Positions 8,590 to 18,807 of a stretch of 62,637 nucleotides of DNA are shown piece by piece. The position numbers and the translations under genes are program-made. How positions within the stretch are numbered: position 1 is the first letter of the stretch; each line of letters begins with the position of its first letter. The stretch comes from Pseudomonadota bacterium (GTDB taxonomy: Bacteria; Pseudomonadota; Alphaproteobacteria; SP197), in contig JBCCIS010000031.1 in the NCBI GenBank assembly GCA_039028155.1, forward strand, positions 1 to 62,637, in the 5' to 3' direction. The notes beneath the pieces are model-generated. The model did no database searches, was not told where the DNA came from, and saw only the letters and a program-made list of their open reading frames with translations.

Positions 8590-9864
8590 TTATGATGTTC
8601 CCGGTTCCTTAGCCGGCTGCCGGGCGGGGGCGGCGCGCGGATCGATCTCGGCTGTAGCCAGGGATTCGACGGCGCCGGGCACATAAGCGCCCTGGTCCTT
8701 GACCGGCAGCGGCGCGCGCCGTTTCTTGCGGTAAATGACCAGCCCGCTTAGGCACAGCAGGACAATTCCAACGTAGAGCCAAAGGCCCCAAGGGCCGAGC
8801 AGATCCATCACCCAGGACGCGATGTTCGGTCCGGCGATGGCGCCCATCGAATAGACGATCAACAGGCCGCTGCTGGCGGCGACGAACTGGTCGCGGTCGA
8901 CATAGTCGTTGGTCTGGGCGACGGAGAGGCCATAGATCGGGCCGGAAACGCCGCCGTAGATGAAGATTAAGACGATTAACGCAGAGAACGAGTGGGCGCC
9001 AAAGGCGATGATCAGACCTGCCGCGATGACGGCGGAGATTGTCAGGGTCATTAGTGCCGTGCGCCGGTCGAAGCGGTCGGACAGCCAGCCCATGGGCAAC
9101 TGCATCACCAGACCGCCGGCGATCAGTGCGCTGAAGATGAAGGAAACCTCCGCCGGATCCAGGTCGATCAGATCGCCGTAGACGGCGCCCAGGCCGTGAA
9201 CCGAGCTGTTGGCGAGGCCGGCGGCGAAACAGCCGAACACGCCGAGCGGCGAAATCGCGACCAGTTCCTTCAGCGATAACCGGCTTTCCTTGGCGATCTT
9301 GGGGTTGCCTTCGCGGGTCAACGCGATCGGTAAGAGACAGAGGTTGAACAGGATCGCCGTCACGGCGAACAGGCCGTAGGCCATCGGGTCGCCCAGATTG
9401 ATCAACAGCGGCCCGACGGCGAACGCGCCTGATGTCGCGACCAGGTAGGATGCGAAGATGCGGCCGCGCGTCTCGTTGGTCGCCCGGTCGTTGAACCAGC
9501 TCTCCAGCACCATGAAGAGACCAGCCATGCAGTAGCCGATGATGAACCGGAAGACGAACCAGGTGGGGACCGAGAAGATCAACCCCATCAACAAGATAGC
9601 GCAGGCTGCGACGGCCGCGAACACGGTGAAGGCGCGGATGTGGCCGACCCGGATGATGATCCCGGTCGCGGTCATGGAACCCACCAACAGGCCGAGAAAG
9701 TGGCCGGACGTGATAAGGCCGACCAGACCGGTCGAAAGCTCGTGGGCGAGCCGGATGCCCACCAGCGTGAAAAGCGCGCCGTTCGCAATGTTCAGAATGG
9801 CCGTCGCCAGGATCAGCGCCGCAAGCGCGATGAGGACCTTGCGGATCGACGGCGTGTCGTTCAT
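8590..9864 (-). CDS. MFS transporter, 12 TM (YcaD-like)
   Basis: 424-residue inner-membrane carrier with two six-helix halves: the first carries [13 protein letters not shown] and the second [14 protein letters not shown], the classic loop motif A between helices 8 and 9. A basic, soluble C-terminal tail begins at YRKKRR. Its ATG overlaps the stop codon of the 5-oxoprolinase-type gene by 4 bp, so the two are translationally coupled and probably share a substrate or product, possibly 5-oxoproline, a hydantoin or a related amide. Closest in feel to the YcaD/UMF2-type branch; direction of transport unknown. Confidence 0.85.
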   Translation of the reverse strand: MNDTPSIRKVLIALAALILATAILNIANGALFTLVGIRLAHELSTGLVGLITSGHFLGLLVGSMTATGIIIRVGHIRAFTVFAAVAACAILLMGLIFSVPTWFVFRFIIGYCMAGLFMVLESWFNDRATNETRGRIFASYLVATSGAFAVGPLLINLGDPMAYGLFAVTAILFNLCLLPIALTREGNPKIAKESRLSLKELVAISPLGVFGCFAAGLANSSVHGLGAVYGDLIDLDPAEVSFIFSALIAGGLVMQLPMGWLSDRFDRRTALMTLTISAVIAAGLIIAFGAHSFSALIVLIFIYGGVSGPIYGLSVAQTNDYVDRDQFVAASSGLLIVYSMGAIAGPNIASWVMDLLGPWGLWLYVGIVLLCLSGLVIYRKKRRAPLPVKDQGAYVPGAVESLATAEIDPRAAPARQPAKEPGTS

Positions 9865-12800
9865 GGCGCTCCGTAGCCGCCACCGCCCGGTGTCTCGATT
9901 ACCAGGGCGTCGCCTGGTTCAAGCTCCGCCTGATCGGCGCCCTCAAGCGGCTCAACCGTGCCGTCGGCCCGCTCGACCCGGTTGATGCCGGTCGACGCGT
10001 CTGTGCCACCGGCAAAGCCAAACGGCGCGATGCGGCGATGGTTGGACAGGATGGCGGCCGTCATCGCCTCGCGGAAAATCAGCCGCCGCCTGGCGCCGTT
10101 GCCGCCCCTGCGCGCGCCCGCGCCGCCGCTGCCGTGACGGATACCGAAGTCGTCCAGCAGGACGGGAAATCGCCACTCCAGCACTTCCGGATCGGTCAGC
10201 CGTGAGTTCGTCATGTGGGTGTGGACGGCATCGGTGCCGTCGAAGTCGGGTCCTGCGCCCGAACCGCCGCAGATCGTCTCGTAGTACTGATAGCGCGCGT
10301 TGCCGAAGGTCAGGTTGTTCATGGTGCCTTGCGAGCCGGCCATGGCGCCCAGCGCGCCATAGATCGTGTCGACGATGCACTGCGACGTCTCGACATTGCC
10401 GGCGACGACGGCCGCCGGATACTCGGGTGACAGCATGGAGCGCGGTGGGATCACGATCTCGACCGGCTTCAGGCAGCCGGCGTTGAGCGGGATATCGTCG
10501 TCCACCAGACTGCGGAACACGTAAAGCACCGCTGCCATGGCGACCGCGCTGGGCGCGTTGAAGTTGCTGGTCAACTGGGGTGAGGTGCCGGCAAAGTCGA
10601 TCCGTGCGCTTCGGGCCTGGCTGTCGATGGTAATTGTCACCTCGATGGCGCTGCCGTTGTCGAGGTCGTAGCGGAAGTGCCCGTCTTTGAGGACATCGAT
10701 GACGCGCCTGACGCATTCTTCCGCGTTGTCCTGCACGTGGCCCATATAGGCTTGGACCACCGGCAGCGAAAACTGAGCGACCATGCGGTGCAGCTCCTGC
10801 ACACCCTTCTCGCACGACGCGATCTGGGCCTTCAGATCGGCAATGTTCTGATCGGCGTTGCGGGTCGGGTAGGGGCCGGAGGCCAGCAGTCGCCGGATCT
10901 CGTCTTCCAGAAAGCGTCCCTCTGCGACGATCTCGACATCGTCGAACAGAATGCCCTCTTCCTCGACTGTCTGGCTGTCGGGCGGCATGGAGCCCGGCGT
11001 TAGACCGCCGATATCGGCGTGATGGCCGCGCGAGGCGACGAAGAACAAGACGGTCGTGCCGTCGTCATCGAACACCGGCGTCACGATGGTGACATCGGGC
11101 AGGTGGGTGCCGCCGTTGTAGGGCGCGTTGTGGGCAAAGACATCGCCGGGTTTCATCGAGCCACGGCGTAACCGATTGATCGTGCGCACGGTTTCGCCCA
11201 TGGAGCCCAGATGCACCGGCATGTGCGGCGCGTTGGCGATCAGCTCGCCGTCGCCGTCGAAGATCGCGCAGGAGAAGTCCAGCCGCTCCTTCATGTTGAC
11301 GGAAAACGCGGTGTTCTCCAGCGTTCGGCCCATCTGTTCGGCGATCGACATGAAGAGGTTGTTGAAGACCTCCAGCATGATCGGATCGGCCTCGGTGCCG
11401 ATCGCGTGCTGGACCGGCCGCGCCTCCGTCCGGTTGATGACCAGGTGATCGTGGTCCGTTACCTCGAGCGTCCAGCCGGGCTCGACCACGGTCGTGCTGT
11501 TGGCCTCCGCGACGATGGCGGGACCCGCGATGCGATGGCCGGGCCTCAGATCGTCGCGCCGGTAGACCGGCGTGTCGTGGGCGGCGCCCGCCGTGAACAT
11601 CGATGTGCGCAGCGCGGCGTCCGGCTGGTCACTCGCGGCGCCTGGCGTGGTCGCCTCGTGGACATCCGAGCCCTGGCCAATCGTTTCGACGGCGAGCGAT
11701 TCGACGATCAGCGGTTTGTCGGGCGCCGCAAAGCCGTAACGCTGGCGATGCGCGGTCTCGAAGCCTTCCTTGATCGCCGCCAGATCGCCGTAGGCGATTT
11801 CGAGCGTGCTGTCGGTGCCGTGGTAGCGGACCTCCAAGGTCGCGGCGACGTCGATGTCGGCGGGTGCGACACCCTGGCTTTCCAGTTCGTCTCGCCCCTG
11901 TTGCTCCAACTCGCCGATGGTTTCGGCCAGTTGCGGCATCAAGGCTTCGTCCAGACTGTCGTTGACGGGCGCCTGATGGATGACGCGCAGTTCGGCCAGA
12001 CCCATGCCGTAGGCCGACAATACGCCGGCGAAGGGGTGCAGGAAGACCCGCGTCATGCCGAGTGCGTCGGCGACCAGGCAGGCGTGTTGGCCCGCCGCGC
12101 CGCCAAAACAGCAGAGCGCGTAATCGGAAATCGCGTAACCACGCTGCACGGAGATTTCCTTGATCGCGCGGGCCATGTTCTCGACCGCGATCATCAGGAA
12201 ACCGTCGGCGACCTCTTGCGGCGTCTTGGTGTCCGACGAGGCCGCATTGATCTCGGCCGTCAGGTTTTCGAAGGCACGCGTGACCGCATCGGCGTCAAGC
12301 GGCTGATCGGCGTCTGGTCCAAACACATGCGGGAAGAGGTCAGGCAGGATCTTACCGGTCATGACGTTGGCGTCGGTGATCGCGAGCGGGCCACCGCGCC
12401 GGTAACAGGCCGGGCCGGGGTCGGCACCGGCCGATTGGGGCCCCACGCGCAACCGTTGTCCGTCGAAATGCAGGATCGAGCCGCCACCTGCGGCGACCGT
12501 TTTGATCATCATCATCGGCGCGCGCATGCGCACGCCGGCGATCTCGGTGTCGCTGGTACGCTCGAAGACGCCGTTGTAGTGGGAGACATCGGTCGATGTA
12601 CCGCCCATGTCGAAACCGATAATGCGCTCGAAACCTGCCATCTCGCTGGTCCGAACCGCGCCGACCACGCCGCCTGCGGGCCCGGACAGGATCGCGTCCT
12701 TGCCCTGGAAACGGAAGGCGTCAACCAGGCCGCCATTAGACTGCATGAAGAGCAGGCGTGTATCGCCCAGCTCCGACGAGACCGTGTCGATGTAGCGCCG

Positions 12801-13472
12801 CAGAATGGGCGAGAGATAAGCATCGACCACGGTCGTGTCGCCGCGGCTGACAAGTTTCATCAGCGGCGTCGTGGCATGCGACGTCGAGATCTGTGTGAAG
12901 CCGATCTCTTGCGCGATCTCCGCCACTCTTCTCTCGTGAGCCGCATGCCTGTAACCGTGCATCAGGACAATGGCGATGGCGCGAATGCCGTCGTCATAGG
13001 CCTGCTGCAGGCCGGCGCGCGCGGCGTCCTCGTCCAGCGATTTGACGGTATCGCCCTGGGCGTCGACACGCTCGTCGATCTCGACCACCTGCTCGTAGAG
13101 CAGATCCGGCAGAATGATGTGGCGCGCGAAAATGTCGGGCCGGTTCTGATAGGCGATGCGCAAGGCATCGTGGAAGCCACGGGTGATGGCGAGCAGTGTC
13201 CGGTCGCCCTTTCGCTCGAGCAGCGCGTTGGTCGCGACGGTCGTACCCATCTTGACCGCGTCGATGGCGTCGGTCGGGATCGCGTCGGCGGCGTCAACGC
13301 CCAGGATGTCGCGGATGCCCTGCAGGGCCGCGTCGGCATAACGCTCCGGGTTCTCCGACAGCAGTTTGTGGGTGATCAGGTCGCCGTCTGGGCGCCGGGC
13401 GACAACGTCGGTGAACGTGCCGCCCCGGTCGATCCAGAATTGCCAGCGACCGGCTTCAGGGGCAACGCTCAT
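9861..13472 (-). CDS. Fused hydantoinase A/B (5-oxoprolinase, ATP-hydrolysing)
   Basis: 1203-residue single-chain enzyme with an HyuA domain (about 1-690) and an HyuB domain (about 696-1203), the layout of OPLAH-type 5-oxoprolinases that open 5-oxo-L-proline to glutamate using ATP. HyuA signs are [11 protein letters not shown] near the start and [11 protein letters not shown] near residue 285, both of the ASKHA ATPase type. HyuB signs are [16 protein letters not shown] and [18 protein letters not shown]. Start was set at ATG 13472, preceded by GGGAG; an upstream in-frame extension of 41 codons runs through repeat DNA and looks noncoding. N-methylhydantoinase or acetophenone carboxylase relatives are possible. 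Coupled to the MFS gene downstream. Confidence 0.87.
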   Translation of the reverse strand: MSVAPEAGRWQFWIDRGGTFTDVVARRPDGDLITHKLLSENPERYADAALQGIRDILGVDAADAIPTDAIDAVKMGTTVATNALLERKGDRTLLAITRGFHDALRIAYQNRPDIFARHIILPDLLYEQVVEIDERVDAQGDTVKSLDEDAARAGLQQAYDDGIRAIAIVLMHGYRHAAHERRVAEIAQEIGFTQISTSHATTPLMKLVSRGDTTVVDAYLSPILRRYIDTVSSELGDTRLLFMQSNGGLVDAFRFQGKDAILSGPAGGVVGAVRTSEMAGFERIIGFDMGGTSTDVSHYNGVFERTSDTEIAGVRMRAPMMMIKTVAAGGGSILHFDGQRLRVGPQSAGADPGPACYRRGGPLAITDANVMTGKILPDLFPHVFGPDADQPLDADAVTRAFENLTAEINAASSDTKTPQEVADGFLMIAVENMARAIKEISVQRGYAISDYALCCFGGAAGQHACLVADALGMTRVFLHPFAGVLSAYGMGLAELRVIHQAPVNDSLDEALMPQLAETIGELEQQGRDELESQGVAPADIDVAATLEVRYHGTDSTLEIAYGDLAAIKEGFETAHRQRYGFAAPDKPLIVESLAVETIGQGSDVHEATTPGAASDQPDAALRTSMFTAGAAHDTPVYRRDDLRPGHRIAGPAIVAEANSTTVVEPGWTLEVTDHDHLVINRTEARPVQHAIGTEADPIMLEVFNNLFMSIAEQMGRTLENTAFSVNMKERLDFSCAIFDGDGELIANAPHMPVHLGSMGETVRTINRLRRGSMKPGDVFAHNAPYNGGTHLPDVTIVTPVFDDDGTTVLFFVASRGHHADIGGLTPGSMPPDSQTVEEEGILFDDVEIVAEGRFLEDEIRRLLASGPYPTRNADQNIADLKAQIASCEKGVQELHRMVAQFSLPVVQAYMGHVQDNAEECVRRVIDVLKDGHFRYDLDNGSAIEVTITIDSQARSARIDFAGTSPQLTSNFNAPSAVAMAAVLYVFRSLVDDDIPLNAGCLKPVEIVIPPRSMLSPEYPAAVVAGNVETSQCIVDTIYGALGAMAGSQGTMNNLTFGNARYQYYETICGGSGAGPDFDGTDAVHTHMTNSRLTDPEVLEWRFPVLLDDFGIRHGSGGAGARRGGNGARRRLIFREAMTAAILSNHRRIAPFGFAGGTDASTGINRVERADGTVEPLEGADQAELEPGDALVIETPGGGGYGAP

Positions 13473-13505
13473 GGGGCTCCCGCTACGGCGTGGTTGTGGC
13501 GATCC

Positions 13506-13576
13506 TAGAGCAGATCGCGCGCAGTTTGAAACAGTCCCGCATGGGGTCTTTTGGTGTGGGAACTGCTCGCGCAGTC
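13506..13576. repeat. Palindromic intergenic element beginning TAGAGCAGATC
   Basis: Imperfect inverted repeats fill this stretch just upstream of the 5-oxoprolinase gene: AGTCCCGCA pairs with TGTGGGAACT (one bulged A) around GGGGTCTTTTGG, and CAG/GCGCGCAG-type arms flank it. It opens with TAGAGCAGATC, the same 11 bases that open the hairpin at 55699. Low coding likelihood on either strand. Confidence 0.45.
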
Positions 13577-13633
13577 CGGCACCAGCCTGCTCCACTTACT
13601 CCGGCGCATAACGCCGAGAGGCATTTTCGCCGA

Positions 13634-13680
13634 GGCCATCCATGGCAGTATCCACGGGGTGGCCGGGAGGGGGAGCGGGT
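13634..13680 (+). repeat. Dispersed repeat, copy 1 (degraded left arm)
   Basis: A 47-base segment matches the reverse complement of 60683-60729 with four mismatches. The conserved core includes CATGGCAG and GGGTGGCCGGGAGGGGGAG. At 60683 the element is a near-perfect hairpin; here only the right arm is intact and the left arm has decayed. It lies in the 236-bp gap between the lipoprotein hydrolase and 5-oxoprolinase genes. Confidence 0.65.
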
Positions 13681-13708
13681 CGGTGATGCCAACGGCGCGA
13701 CACATGCC

Positions 13709-14755
13709 CTAAGACCCGCGTCGCGGCGGGTCGGGCCGGGTTGTGAGAAAACGCGGTGTCGCCGGCGGTTCCGGCGGCGCGATGAAGAATGTCGCGGCCA
13801 GGACTTCCGCGTCGGAGGGCAGGGGCGCCTCAGGTGCCGCGATCCAGGCGGCGATATCGTCGATGACGACGCGGGCCTCCAGGTCACGCAGCAGCATGTG
13901 ATAGCCATCCTCGTAGACCGCGACCCGGCTTCCCGGTGGCAGGCCCGCCACGAACATGCCAACGGGGTCGGCCGGCACGATCTGGTCGTTGGCGCCATAG
14001 ACCACCAGGGTCGGCAGGACGATACCGCCGGGCCGCGCTAGCGCCGCGTCCATCAGGTTGACCAGACCATAGACGGCGTCGATCCGGGTTTCCTTGATGA
14101 CCAGCGGATCGGCCGAGAACGCGCGCAGCATCTCGATGTTGTCGGACGGCCAGATCTCCAAGTTCGAGCCACGCAGCGTCATCGACGGCGCCAGATGCGC
14201 GCCGAGCCATAGCCCGACGCGGTAGCTGACCGGCATGGTACTGCGCGCCCAGACCGCCGGCGCCACCAGGATCAGGCCGTCGACCGTGGGCGCCGGATTG
14301 TGGCCGGCGGCCAGTGTCGCCACCGCGCCGCCCATGCTCTCGCCCAACAGATAGACGGGGATGCCGGGATAGCGCTGCTGCAGCAGTCGGAGCGCGGCGA
14401 GCGCGTCTTCGACCATCGCCGCCTCGCCGTGCCAGATGCCGGGCTCGCTGTCGCGGCCAAAACCGCGCTGGTCATAGGCGAAGGTGGCGATGCCGTGCGC
14501 CGCCCATGCCTCGCCCGGTGCGGCGAACGCGTTGGCGTAATCGTTAAAACCGTGCAGCGCCAGGACCACCGCGGAGGGCTCGCCCGCCGGCAGCCAGGCC
14601 TGAAACGCGCGCTGGCTCCCATCCGCCATCACCAGCGCGTCGCTGGCGATTGCCGGTTCGACGATTTTGGGACCCGTTGGCGCCACCGTGGGGGCACACG
14701 CGGCAACAACGGCCATCAGCGCGCCGCAGATGAGAACAAAACGCAGGGGCGACAT
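13709..14755 (-). CDS. Lysophospholipase-like alpha/beta-hydrolase lipoprotein
   Basis: 348-residue hydrolase of the monoacylglycerol-lipase/PldB group, anchored as a lipoprotein: the N-terminus is a short signal with lipobox VVAAC (Cys about residue 20). The catalytic layout is visible as LALHGFNDY (oxyanion), FAYDQRGFG, nucleophile elbow GESMGG near residue 140, acid in YGANDQIVP and His in EDGYHMLLRD. It ends in a Pro-rich tail. The ATG follows GGAG at good spacing. It is read divergently from the ABC-2 permease. Likely substrate is a lysophospholipid or monoglyceride; not certain. Confidence 0.85.
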   Translation of the reverse strand: MSPLRFVLICGALMAVVAACAPTVAPTGPKIVEPAIASDALVMADGSQRAFQAWLPAGEPSAVVLALHGFNDYANAFAAPGEAWAAHGIATFAYDQRGFGRDSEPGIWHGEAAMVEDALAALRLLQQRYPGIPVYLLGESMGGAVATLAAGHNPAPTVDGLILVAPAVWARSTMPVSYRVGLWLGAHLAPSMTLRGSNLEIWPSDNIEMLRAFSADPLVIKETRIDAVYGLVNLMDAALARPGGIVLPTLVVYGANDQIVPADPVGMFVAGLPPGSRVAVYEDGYHMLLRDLEARVVIDDIAAWIAAPEAPLPSDAEVLAATFFIAPPEPPATPRFLTTRPDPPRRGS

Positions 14756-14848
14756 GGTGCTCCGGTTGCCGGTCTTCAGCCGTTGGCGCTATGGTGCGAC
14801 CGCCGGCAGGGCTTGCGCAAGCGCGCAGGCGGCCGCGGGAACATCGCG

Positions 14849-15643
14849 ATGCATCAGGCAGACCACCAAGCTGCCCAGACCATAAACGGCCTAGGGCTTC
14901 TTACGCTTTACCTGCGTGAGGTCCGACGCTTCATGAAAGTGCCGGGCCAGACGCTTCTGGCGCCGGTGGTCACCAGCATGCTGTTTCTGGCCGTCTTCTC
15001 GCTGGCGCTGGGTCGCGCTGTCGATCTAATGGAGGGCGTGCCCTTCCTGATGTTCCTGGCGCCGGGTCTCGCCATGATGGCGATCCTGCAGAACGCCTTC
15101 GCCAATACCTCGTCGTCGCTGATCATCGCCAAGGTCCAGGGCAACATCATCGATACGCTGATGCCGCCGCTCTCAGCCTTCGAGCTTCTGGTTGGTTTCG
15201 GCCTGGGCGCCGTCACGCGCGGCCTTGTCGTCGGTCTGGTGACCCTGGTCGCCATGCAGTTCTTCGTCAACGTCGTGCCGGTACATCTGTGGGCCGTGCT
15301 GTTCTATGGCGTCGCCGGCTCCATGATGATGGGCCTGATCGGCCTTCTGGTCGGCATCTGGGCGGAGAAGTTCGATCAGATCGCCGCGCTGACCAACTTC
15401 GTCGTGACGCCACTGACGTTCCTCTCGGGCACCTTCTATTCGATCGACCGGCTGCCGGACGTGTTACGCGGCATCGCCGCGGTAAACCCGTTCTTCTACG
15501 CCATCGACGGTTTCCGCTACGGCTTCATCGACCGCGCCGACGCCCCGCTTCTGACCGGTGCCCTGGTCCTGATCAGCACCAATCTGGTGCTGGCGCTGCT
15601 CTGTTACCGCCTGTTGGCGACCGGCTGGCGGCTGAAGTCCTGA
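14849..15643 (+). CDS. ABC-2 type transporter permease
   Basis: 264-residue integral membrane protein with six predicted helices in the ABC-2 (NodJ/YadH-like) pattern: an N-terminal amphipathic stretch (LYLREVRRFMKVPGQT), the conserved FLAPGLAMMAILQNAFANTS, and a C-terminal VVTPLTFLSGTFYSIDRLP followed by NPFFYAIDGFRYGF. ABC-2 permeases need a separate ATPase subunit, normally encoded just upstream; here the upstream neighbour is the divergent lipase-like gene and the downstream one is argD, so the ATPase must be elsewhere. The frame is open far upstream but that part is antisense to the lipase gene; ATG 14849 is the best start. Substrate unknown. Confidence 0.82.
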   Translation: MHQADHQAAQTINGLGLLTLYLREVRRFMKVPGQTLLAPVVTSMLFLAVFSLALGRAVDLMEGVPFLMFLAPGLAMMAILQNAFANTSSSLIIAKVQGNIIDTLMPPLSAFELLVGFGLGAVTRGLVVGLVTLVAMQFFVNVVPVHLWAVLFYGVAGSMMMGLIGLLVGIWAEKFDQIAALTNFVVTPLTFLSGTFYSIDRLPDVLRGIAAVNPFFYAIDGFRYGFIDRADAPLLTGALVLISTNLVLALLCYRLLATGWRLKS

Positions 15644-15674
15644 CGGGTGCCGCTGAAAGGGCCGTCTCCGTCGA

Positions 15675-15703
15675 TTGACAGGCCCCGGCGGGCGCGATAC
15701 TAG
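15675..15703 (+). promoter_or_regulatory. Candidate sigma-70 promoter for the arg operon
   Basis: A perfect TTGACA (15675-15680) is followed after 17 bases by TACTAG (15698-15703); GATACT just before it is an alternative -10. It directly precedes the hairpin at 15711 and the argD start at 15777, so the transcript would begin almost at the hairpin. Confidence 0.55.
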
Positions 15704-15710
15704 CCAAGGC

Positions 15711-15746
15711 CCCGGCGTCGGAATTGCGCCGGGTTTTGTCATTTTT
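15711..15746 (+). terminator. Hairpin plus T-run in the argD leader
   Basis: CCCGGCG (15711-15717) and CGCCGGG (15727-15733) form a 7-bp GC stem with a 9-nt loop, followed by TTTTGTCATTTTT. This has the form of a Rho-independent terminator, either ending the upstream permease transcript or acting in the argD leader. Confidence 0.55.
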
Positions 15747-15776
15747 CGATAGCTGAGCGATGAAGGAGAGGCTGCG

Positions 15777-16949
15777 GTGACCGCATCCGTGATGCCGACA
15801 TACGCCCGCGCCGACCTGGTTTTCGAGCGGGGCGAAGGACCCTATCTCTTTACCGCCGATGGCGAGCGCTATCTCGATTTCGGCTGCGGCATTGCCGTGA
15901 CCAGCTTGGGTCACGCCCATCCGCATCTGGTCGAGGCGCTGAAGGGGCAGGCCGAGCGCCTGTGGCACACGTCGAACCTCTACCGAATTGAGGGCCAGGA
16001 ACGCCTGGCCCAGCGCCTGGTCGCCGACAGTTTCGCGGACACCGTTTTCTTCGGCAATTCCGGCGCCGAGGCGATCGAGTGCGCGCTGAAGACCGCGCGC
16101 CGCTATCACTTCGCCAATGGGCATCCAGAGAAATTCCGCACCATCACGTTCACCGGCGCTTTCCACGGCCGCACGCTCGCTACCATCGCGGCCGGCGGCC
16201 AGGCCAAGCACCTGGAAGGTTTCGGCCCGGCGGCCGACGGTTTCGATCAGGTACCGCTGCATGATTCGAACGCGCTGCGCGCCGCCATCACGGGCGAGAC
16301 CGCCGCCATCATGATTGAACCTGTCTTGGGCGAGGGCGGCATCTATCCGGTCGATCCGGCGTTCCTGAAGGCGATCCGCGCGGCGGCCGACGAGTTCGGC
16401 CTGCTCGTCATCTATGACGAGATCCAGTGTGGCATGGGGCGCACCGGCAAGCTGTTCGCCTATGAATGGTCGGGCGTAACGCCCGATATCATGGCGGTCG
16501 CCAAGGCGCTGGGCGGCGGCATGCCGATCGGCGCCTGTCTGGCGACCGAGAAGGCCGCATCAGGCATGGTGCCGGGTACCCACGGCTCGACCTTCGGCGG
16601 CAATCCGCTGGCGACGGCGGTCGGCAACGCGGTGCTGGACGTGATGGAGGAGCCGGGCTTCATGGCCGGCGTCGAACAGCGCGCCAAGACTCTGCGCAAA
16701 CGCATCGAGCAGACCATCGCCACGCATCCGGACGTCCTGGAGGAGGTCCGCGGCCTCGGCATGATGCTGGGCATCAAGGCGGTGGTGCCGGCGGGCGACC
16801 TTGTCGCTGCCATGCGCGACCGTCACGTGCTGGTGGTGCCGGCGGGCGACAATGTCATGCGCTTCCTGCCGCCTCTGGTGATCGACGACAGTCATATCGA
16901 CGAGGCGATCACGGCGCTGGAGGACGCGTGCGTCGCGCTTGAGCCATGA
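15777..16949 (+). CDS. argD: Acetylornithine aminotransferase
   Basis: 390-residue PLP class III aminotransferase converting N-acetylglutamate semialdehyde to N-acetylornithine in arginine synthesis; often also succinyl-DAP aminotransferase. Visible marks are [45 protein letters not shown] (PLP phosphate region), [24 protein letters not shown], and the Schiff-base Lys in [14 protein letters not shown] (about K243). GTG start at 15777 is chosen because AAGGAGAG lies 6 bases upstream. It overlaps argF by 4 bp (ATGA). First gene of argD-argF-hslO-lipoprotein. Confidence 0.95.
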   Translation: MTASVMPTYARADLVFERGEGPYLFTADGERYLDFGCGIAVTSLGHAHPHLVEALKGQAERLWHTSNLYRIEGQERLAQRLVADSFADTVFFGNSGAEAIECALKTARRYHFANGHPEKFRTITFTGAFHGRTLATIAAGGQAKHLEGFGPAADGFDQVPLHDSNALRAAITGETAAIMIEPVLGEGGIYPVDPAFLKAIRAAADEFGLLVIYDEIQCGMGRTGKLFAYEWSGVTPDIMAVAKALGGGMPIGACLATEKAASGMVPGTHGSTFGGNPLATAVGNAVLDVMEEPGFMAGVEQRAKTLRKRIEQTIATHPDVLEEVRGLGMMLGIKAVVPAGDLVAAMRDRHVLVVPAGDNVMRFLPPLVIDDSHIDEAITALEDACVALEP

Positions 16950-17866
16950 GCGCGACCAAGCATTTCCTGGATCTGGATGCTCTGGACGCGCCGACGCTGC
17001 GCGCCATCATGGATGACGCGCATGCGCTGAAAGCCGCGTGGAAACGCGGCGACCGCGAACCGATCCTGAAGCACAGAGTCTTGGCGACCATCTTCGAAAA
17101 GCCGTCGACGCGCACCCGTGTGTCGTTCGATCTGGGCATGCGCCAGCTGGGTGGCGAGACGATCAACCTGTCGCCGGCCGATATGCAGCTCGGGCGCGGC
17201 GAGACGGTCGGCGATACCGCCGGCGTGCTGTCACGCTATGTCGACGCCATCATGATCAGGACTGTCAGCCATCAGCGAATGCTAGACTTGGCGGACGCCG
17301 GCACGGTGCCTGTGATCAACGGTCTGACCGACCGGACCCATCCCTGTCAGCTGATGGCCGACATCCAGACGGTTGAGGAACATCGCGGCCCGATCGCCGG
17401 CAAGACGATCGCCTGGGCTGGTGACGGCAACAACATGGCGTGCTCGTGGATCCATGCGGCCGTGCGTTTCAACTTCCGGCTCAACATCGCGTGTCCGGAG
17501 CGCTATCGCCCGGAGCAAGAGGTTCTGGAATGGGCGGAACAGCATCAGGGCGACGTGCATATCGTCGACACGGTCGAGGAGGCCGTGACAGCCGCTGATT
17601 GTGTGGTCACCGACACCTGGAAGTCGATGAGCGACGAGCGCGCGGAGTCCGAGGCGATCGAGACCAATCTGCTGGAACCCTATCGAATTGACGGGCGAAC
17701 CATGGCAATGGCCGACAAGGATGCCATATTCCTGCACTGCATGCCGGTTTATCGAGGCAATGAGGTCACCAGCGAGGTTGCGGACGGGCCGCAGTCGGTG
17801 ATCTTTGATGAGGCCGAAAACCGCCTGCACGCGCAGAAGGCCATCTTGAAATGGTGTTTGACCTGA
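16946..17866 (+). CDS. argF: Ornithine carbamoyltransferase
   Basis: 306 residues; forms citrulline from ornithine and carbamoyl phosphate. The carbamoyl-phosphate motif [11 protein letters not shown], then [21 protein letters not shown] and [11 protein letters not shown] are intact. The ornithine/Cys motif reads [11 protein letters not shown] where most family members have HCLPA-R, a conservative change that keeps the reactive Cys and Arg. It is coupled to argD by a 4-bp overlap and overlaps hslO by 16 bp. Acetyl- or succinyl-ornithine carbamoyltransferase is unlikely, given the DMQLGRGE and normal loop wording. Confidence 0.95.
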   Translation: MSATKHFLDLDALDAPTLRAIMDDAHALKAAWKRGDREPILKHRVLATIFEKPSTRTRVSFDLGMRQLGGETINLSPADMQLGRGETVGDTAGVLSRYVDAIMIRTVSHQRMLDLADAGTVPVINGLTDRTHPCQLMADIQTVEEHRGPIAGKTIAWAGDGNNMACSWIHAAVRFNFRLNIACPERYRPEQEVLEWAEQHQGDVHIVDTVEEAVTAADCVVTDTWKSMSDERAESEAIETNLLEPYRIDGRTMAMADKDAIFLHCMPVYRGNEVTSEVADGPQSVIFDEAENRLHAQKAILKWCLT

Positions 17867-18807
17867 ACACACCCGCCGACGATCTGATCCAGCCGTTTCA
17901 GATCGTCAATCTGGGACTAAGCGGTCGCCTGGTTCGCCTGGGCGAGTCGGTGAACCGTGTCTTGTGCCAGCACGCCTATCCCGAGCCGGTCTCGGTCATG
18001 CTGGGCGAATTGATGGCGTTGGCCGCGGCGCTCGGCAGCGGTCTCAAGTTCGACGGACGCATGACGGCGGAGACCCGGGGTGACGGTCCGATTCGGCTGC
18101 TGGCCGTGGACTTCATGAGCGACGGGCGCATGCGTGGCTATGCGAGCTTTGACCGCGAGCGTATCGCCGAGGTCGAGTCGGCGGGCCTGGAGTCGAACAA
18201 CTCGGTGCCCCATCTGCTGGGTTCCGGCGTGCTGGTGCTGACGGTCGATCAGGGTGCCGACATGGAGCTCTATCAGGGCATCGTCAGCCTGGACGGCGCC
18301 ACGCTTGCCGACAGCGCCCACCTCTATTTCCAGCAGTCGGATCAGGTGGATTCCGCGATCAAGCTGGCGGTCGCGCGGCACGATGAAGGCTGGCGGGCAG
18401 GCGCGCTCACCATGCAGCGCCTTGCTGAGCTCGGCCCTGGCGACATTCCGATCACGTCGGCCGACCGCGAGGACGACTGGAGGAAGGCCGTCGTGCTGCT
18501 GTCGACGGCGACCGGCGAGGAGCTGACCGACCCGGGGCTTGACGCCAACACGTTGCTCTATCGCCTGTTTCACGAAGACGGTGTCAGGGTCTATGACCGC
18601 CGCGCCGTGCGTTTCGGTTGCACCTGCTCCGATGACCGCGCCATGGCGGTGCTGCAGTCCATGCCGTCAAGCGAGCTTGAAGAACTGGTCGATGATGGCG
18701 TCATCGACGTCACCTGCCAATTCTGCAACCGCAGTCAGAAGTTTACCTTGGCCGATGTCGAAGCGGCCGCCTCGCAGCGCGTAGAACAACAACGGGATGG
18801 CTTATGA
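17851..18807 (+). CDS. hslO: Hsp33 redox-regulated chaperone
   Basis: 318-residue cytoplasmic holdase activated by oxidation and unfolding. The C-terminal zinc switch is intact: C257-x-C259 (FGCTCSDD) and C289-x-x-C292 (VTCQFCNRSQKF). The N-terminal substrate domain runs through DGPIRLLAVDFMSDGRMRGYA. It begins inside the last codons of argF (16-bp overlap) and overlaps the next gene by 4 bp. Following argF is a typical alphaproteobacterial arrangement. Confidence 0.93.
   Translation: MVFDLNTPADDLIQPFQIVNLGLSGRLVRLGESVNRVLCQHAYPEPVSVMLGELMALAAALGSGLKFDGRMTAETRGDGPIRLLAVDFMSDGRMRGYASFDRERIAEVESAGLESNNSVPHLLGSGVLVLTVDQGADMELYQGIVSLDGATLADSAHLYFQQSDQVDSAIKLAVARHDEGWRAGALTMQRLAELGPGDIPITSADREDDWRKAVVLLSTATGEELTDPGLDANTLLYRLFHEDGVRVYDRRAVRFGCTCSDDRAMAVLQSMPSSELEELVDDGVIDVTCQFCNRSQKFTLADVEAAASQRVEQQRDGL

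Noticed and set aside
11211-13508. 765-codon plus-strand open frame opposite the 5-oxoprolinase gene
   Set aside because: The HyuAB frame has clear domain motifs; this one has none and arises from the codon bias of the opposite strand.
14300-14848. Long upstream extension of the ABC-2 permease frame
   Set aside because: It is antisense to the lipase-like gene and includes no ABC sequence; ATG 14849 gives a normal family length.
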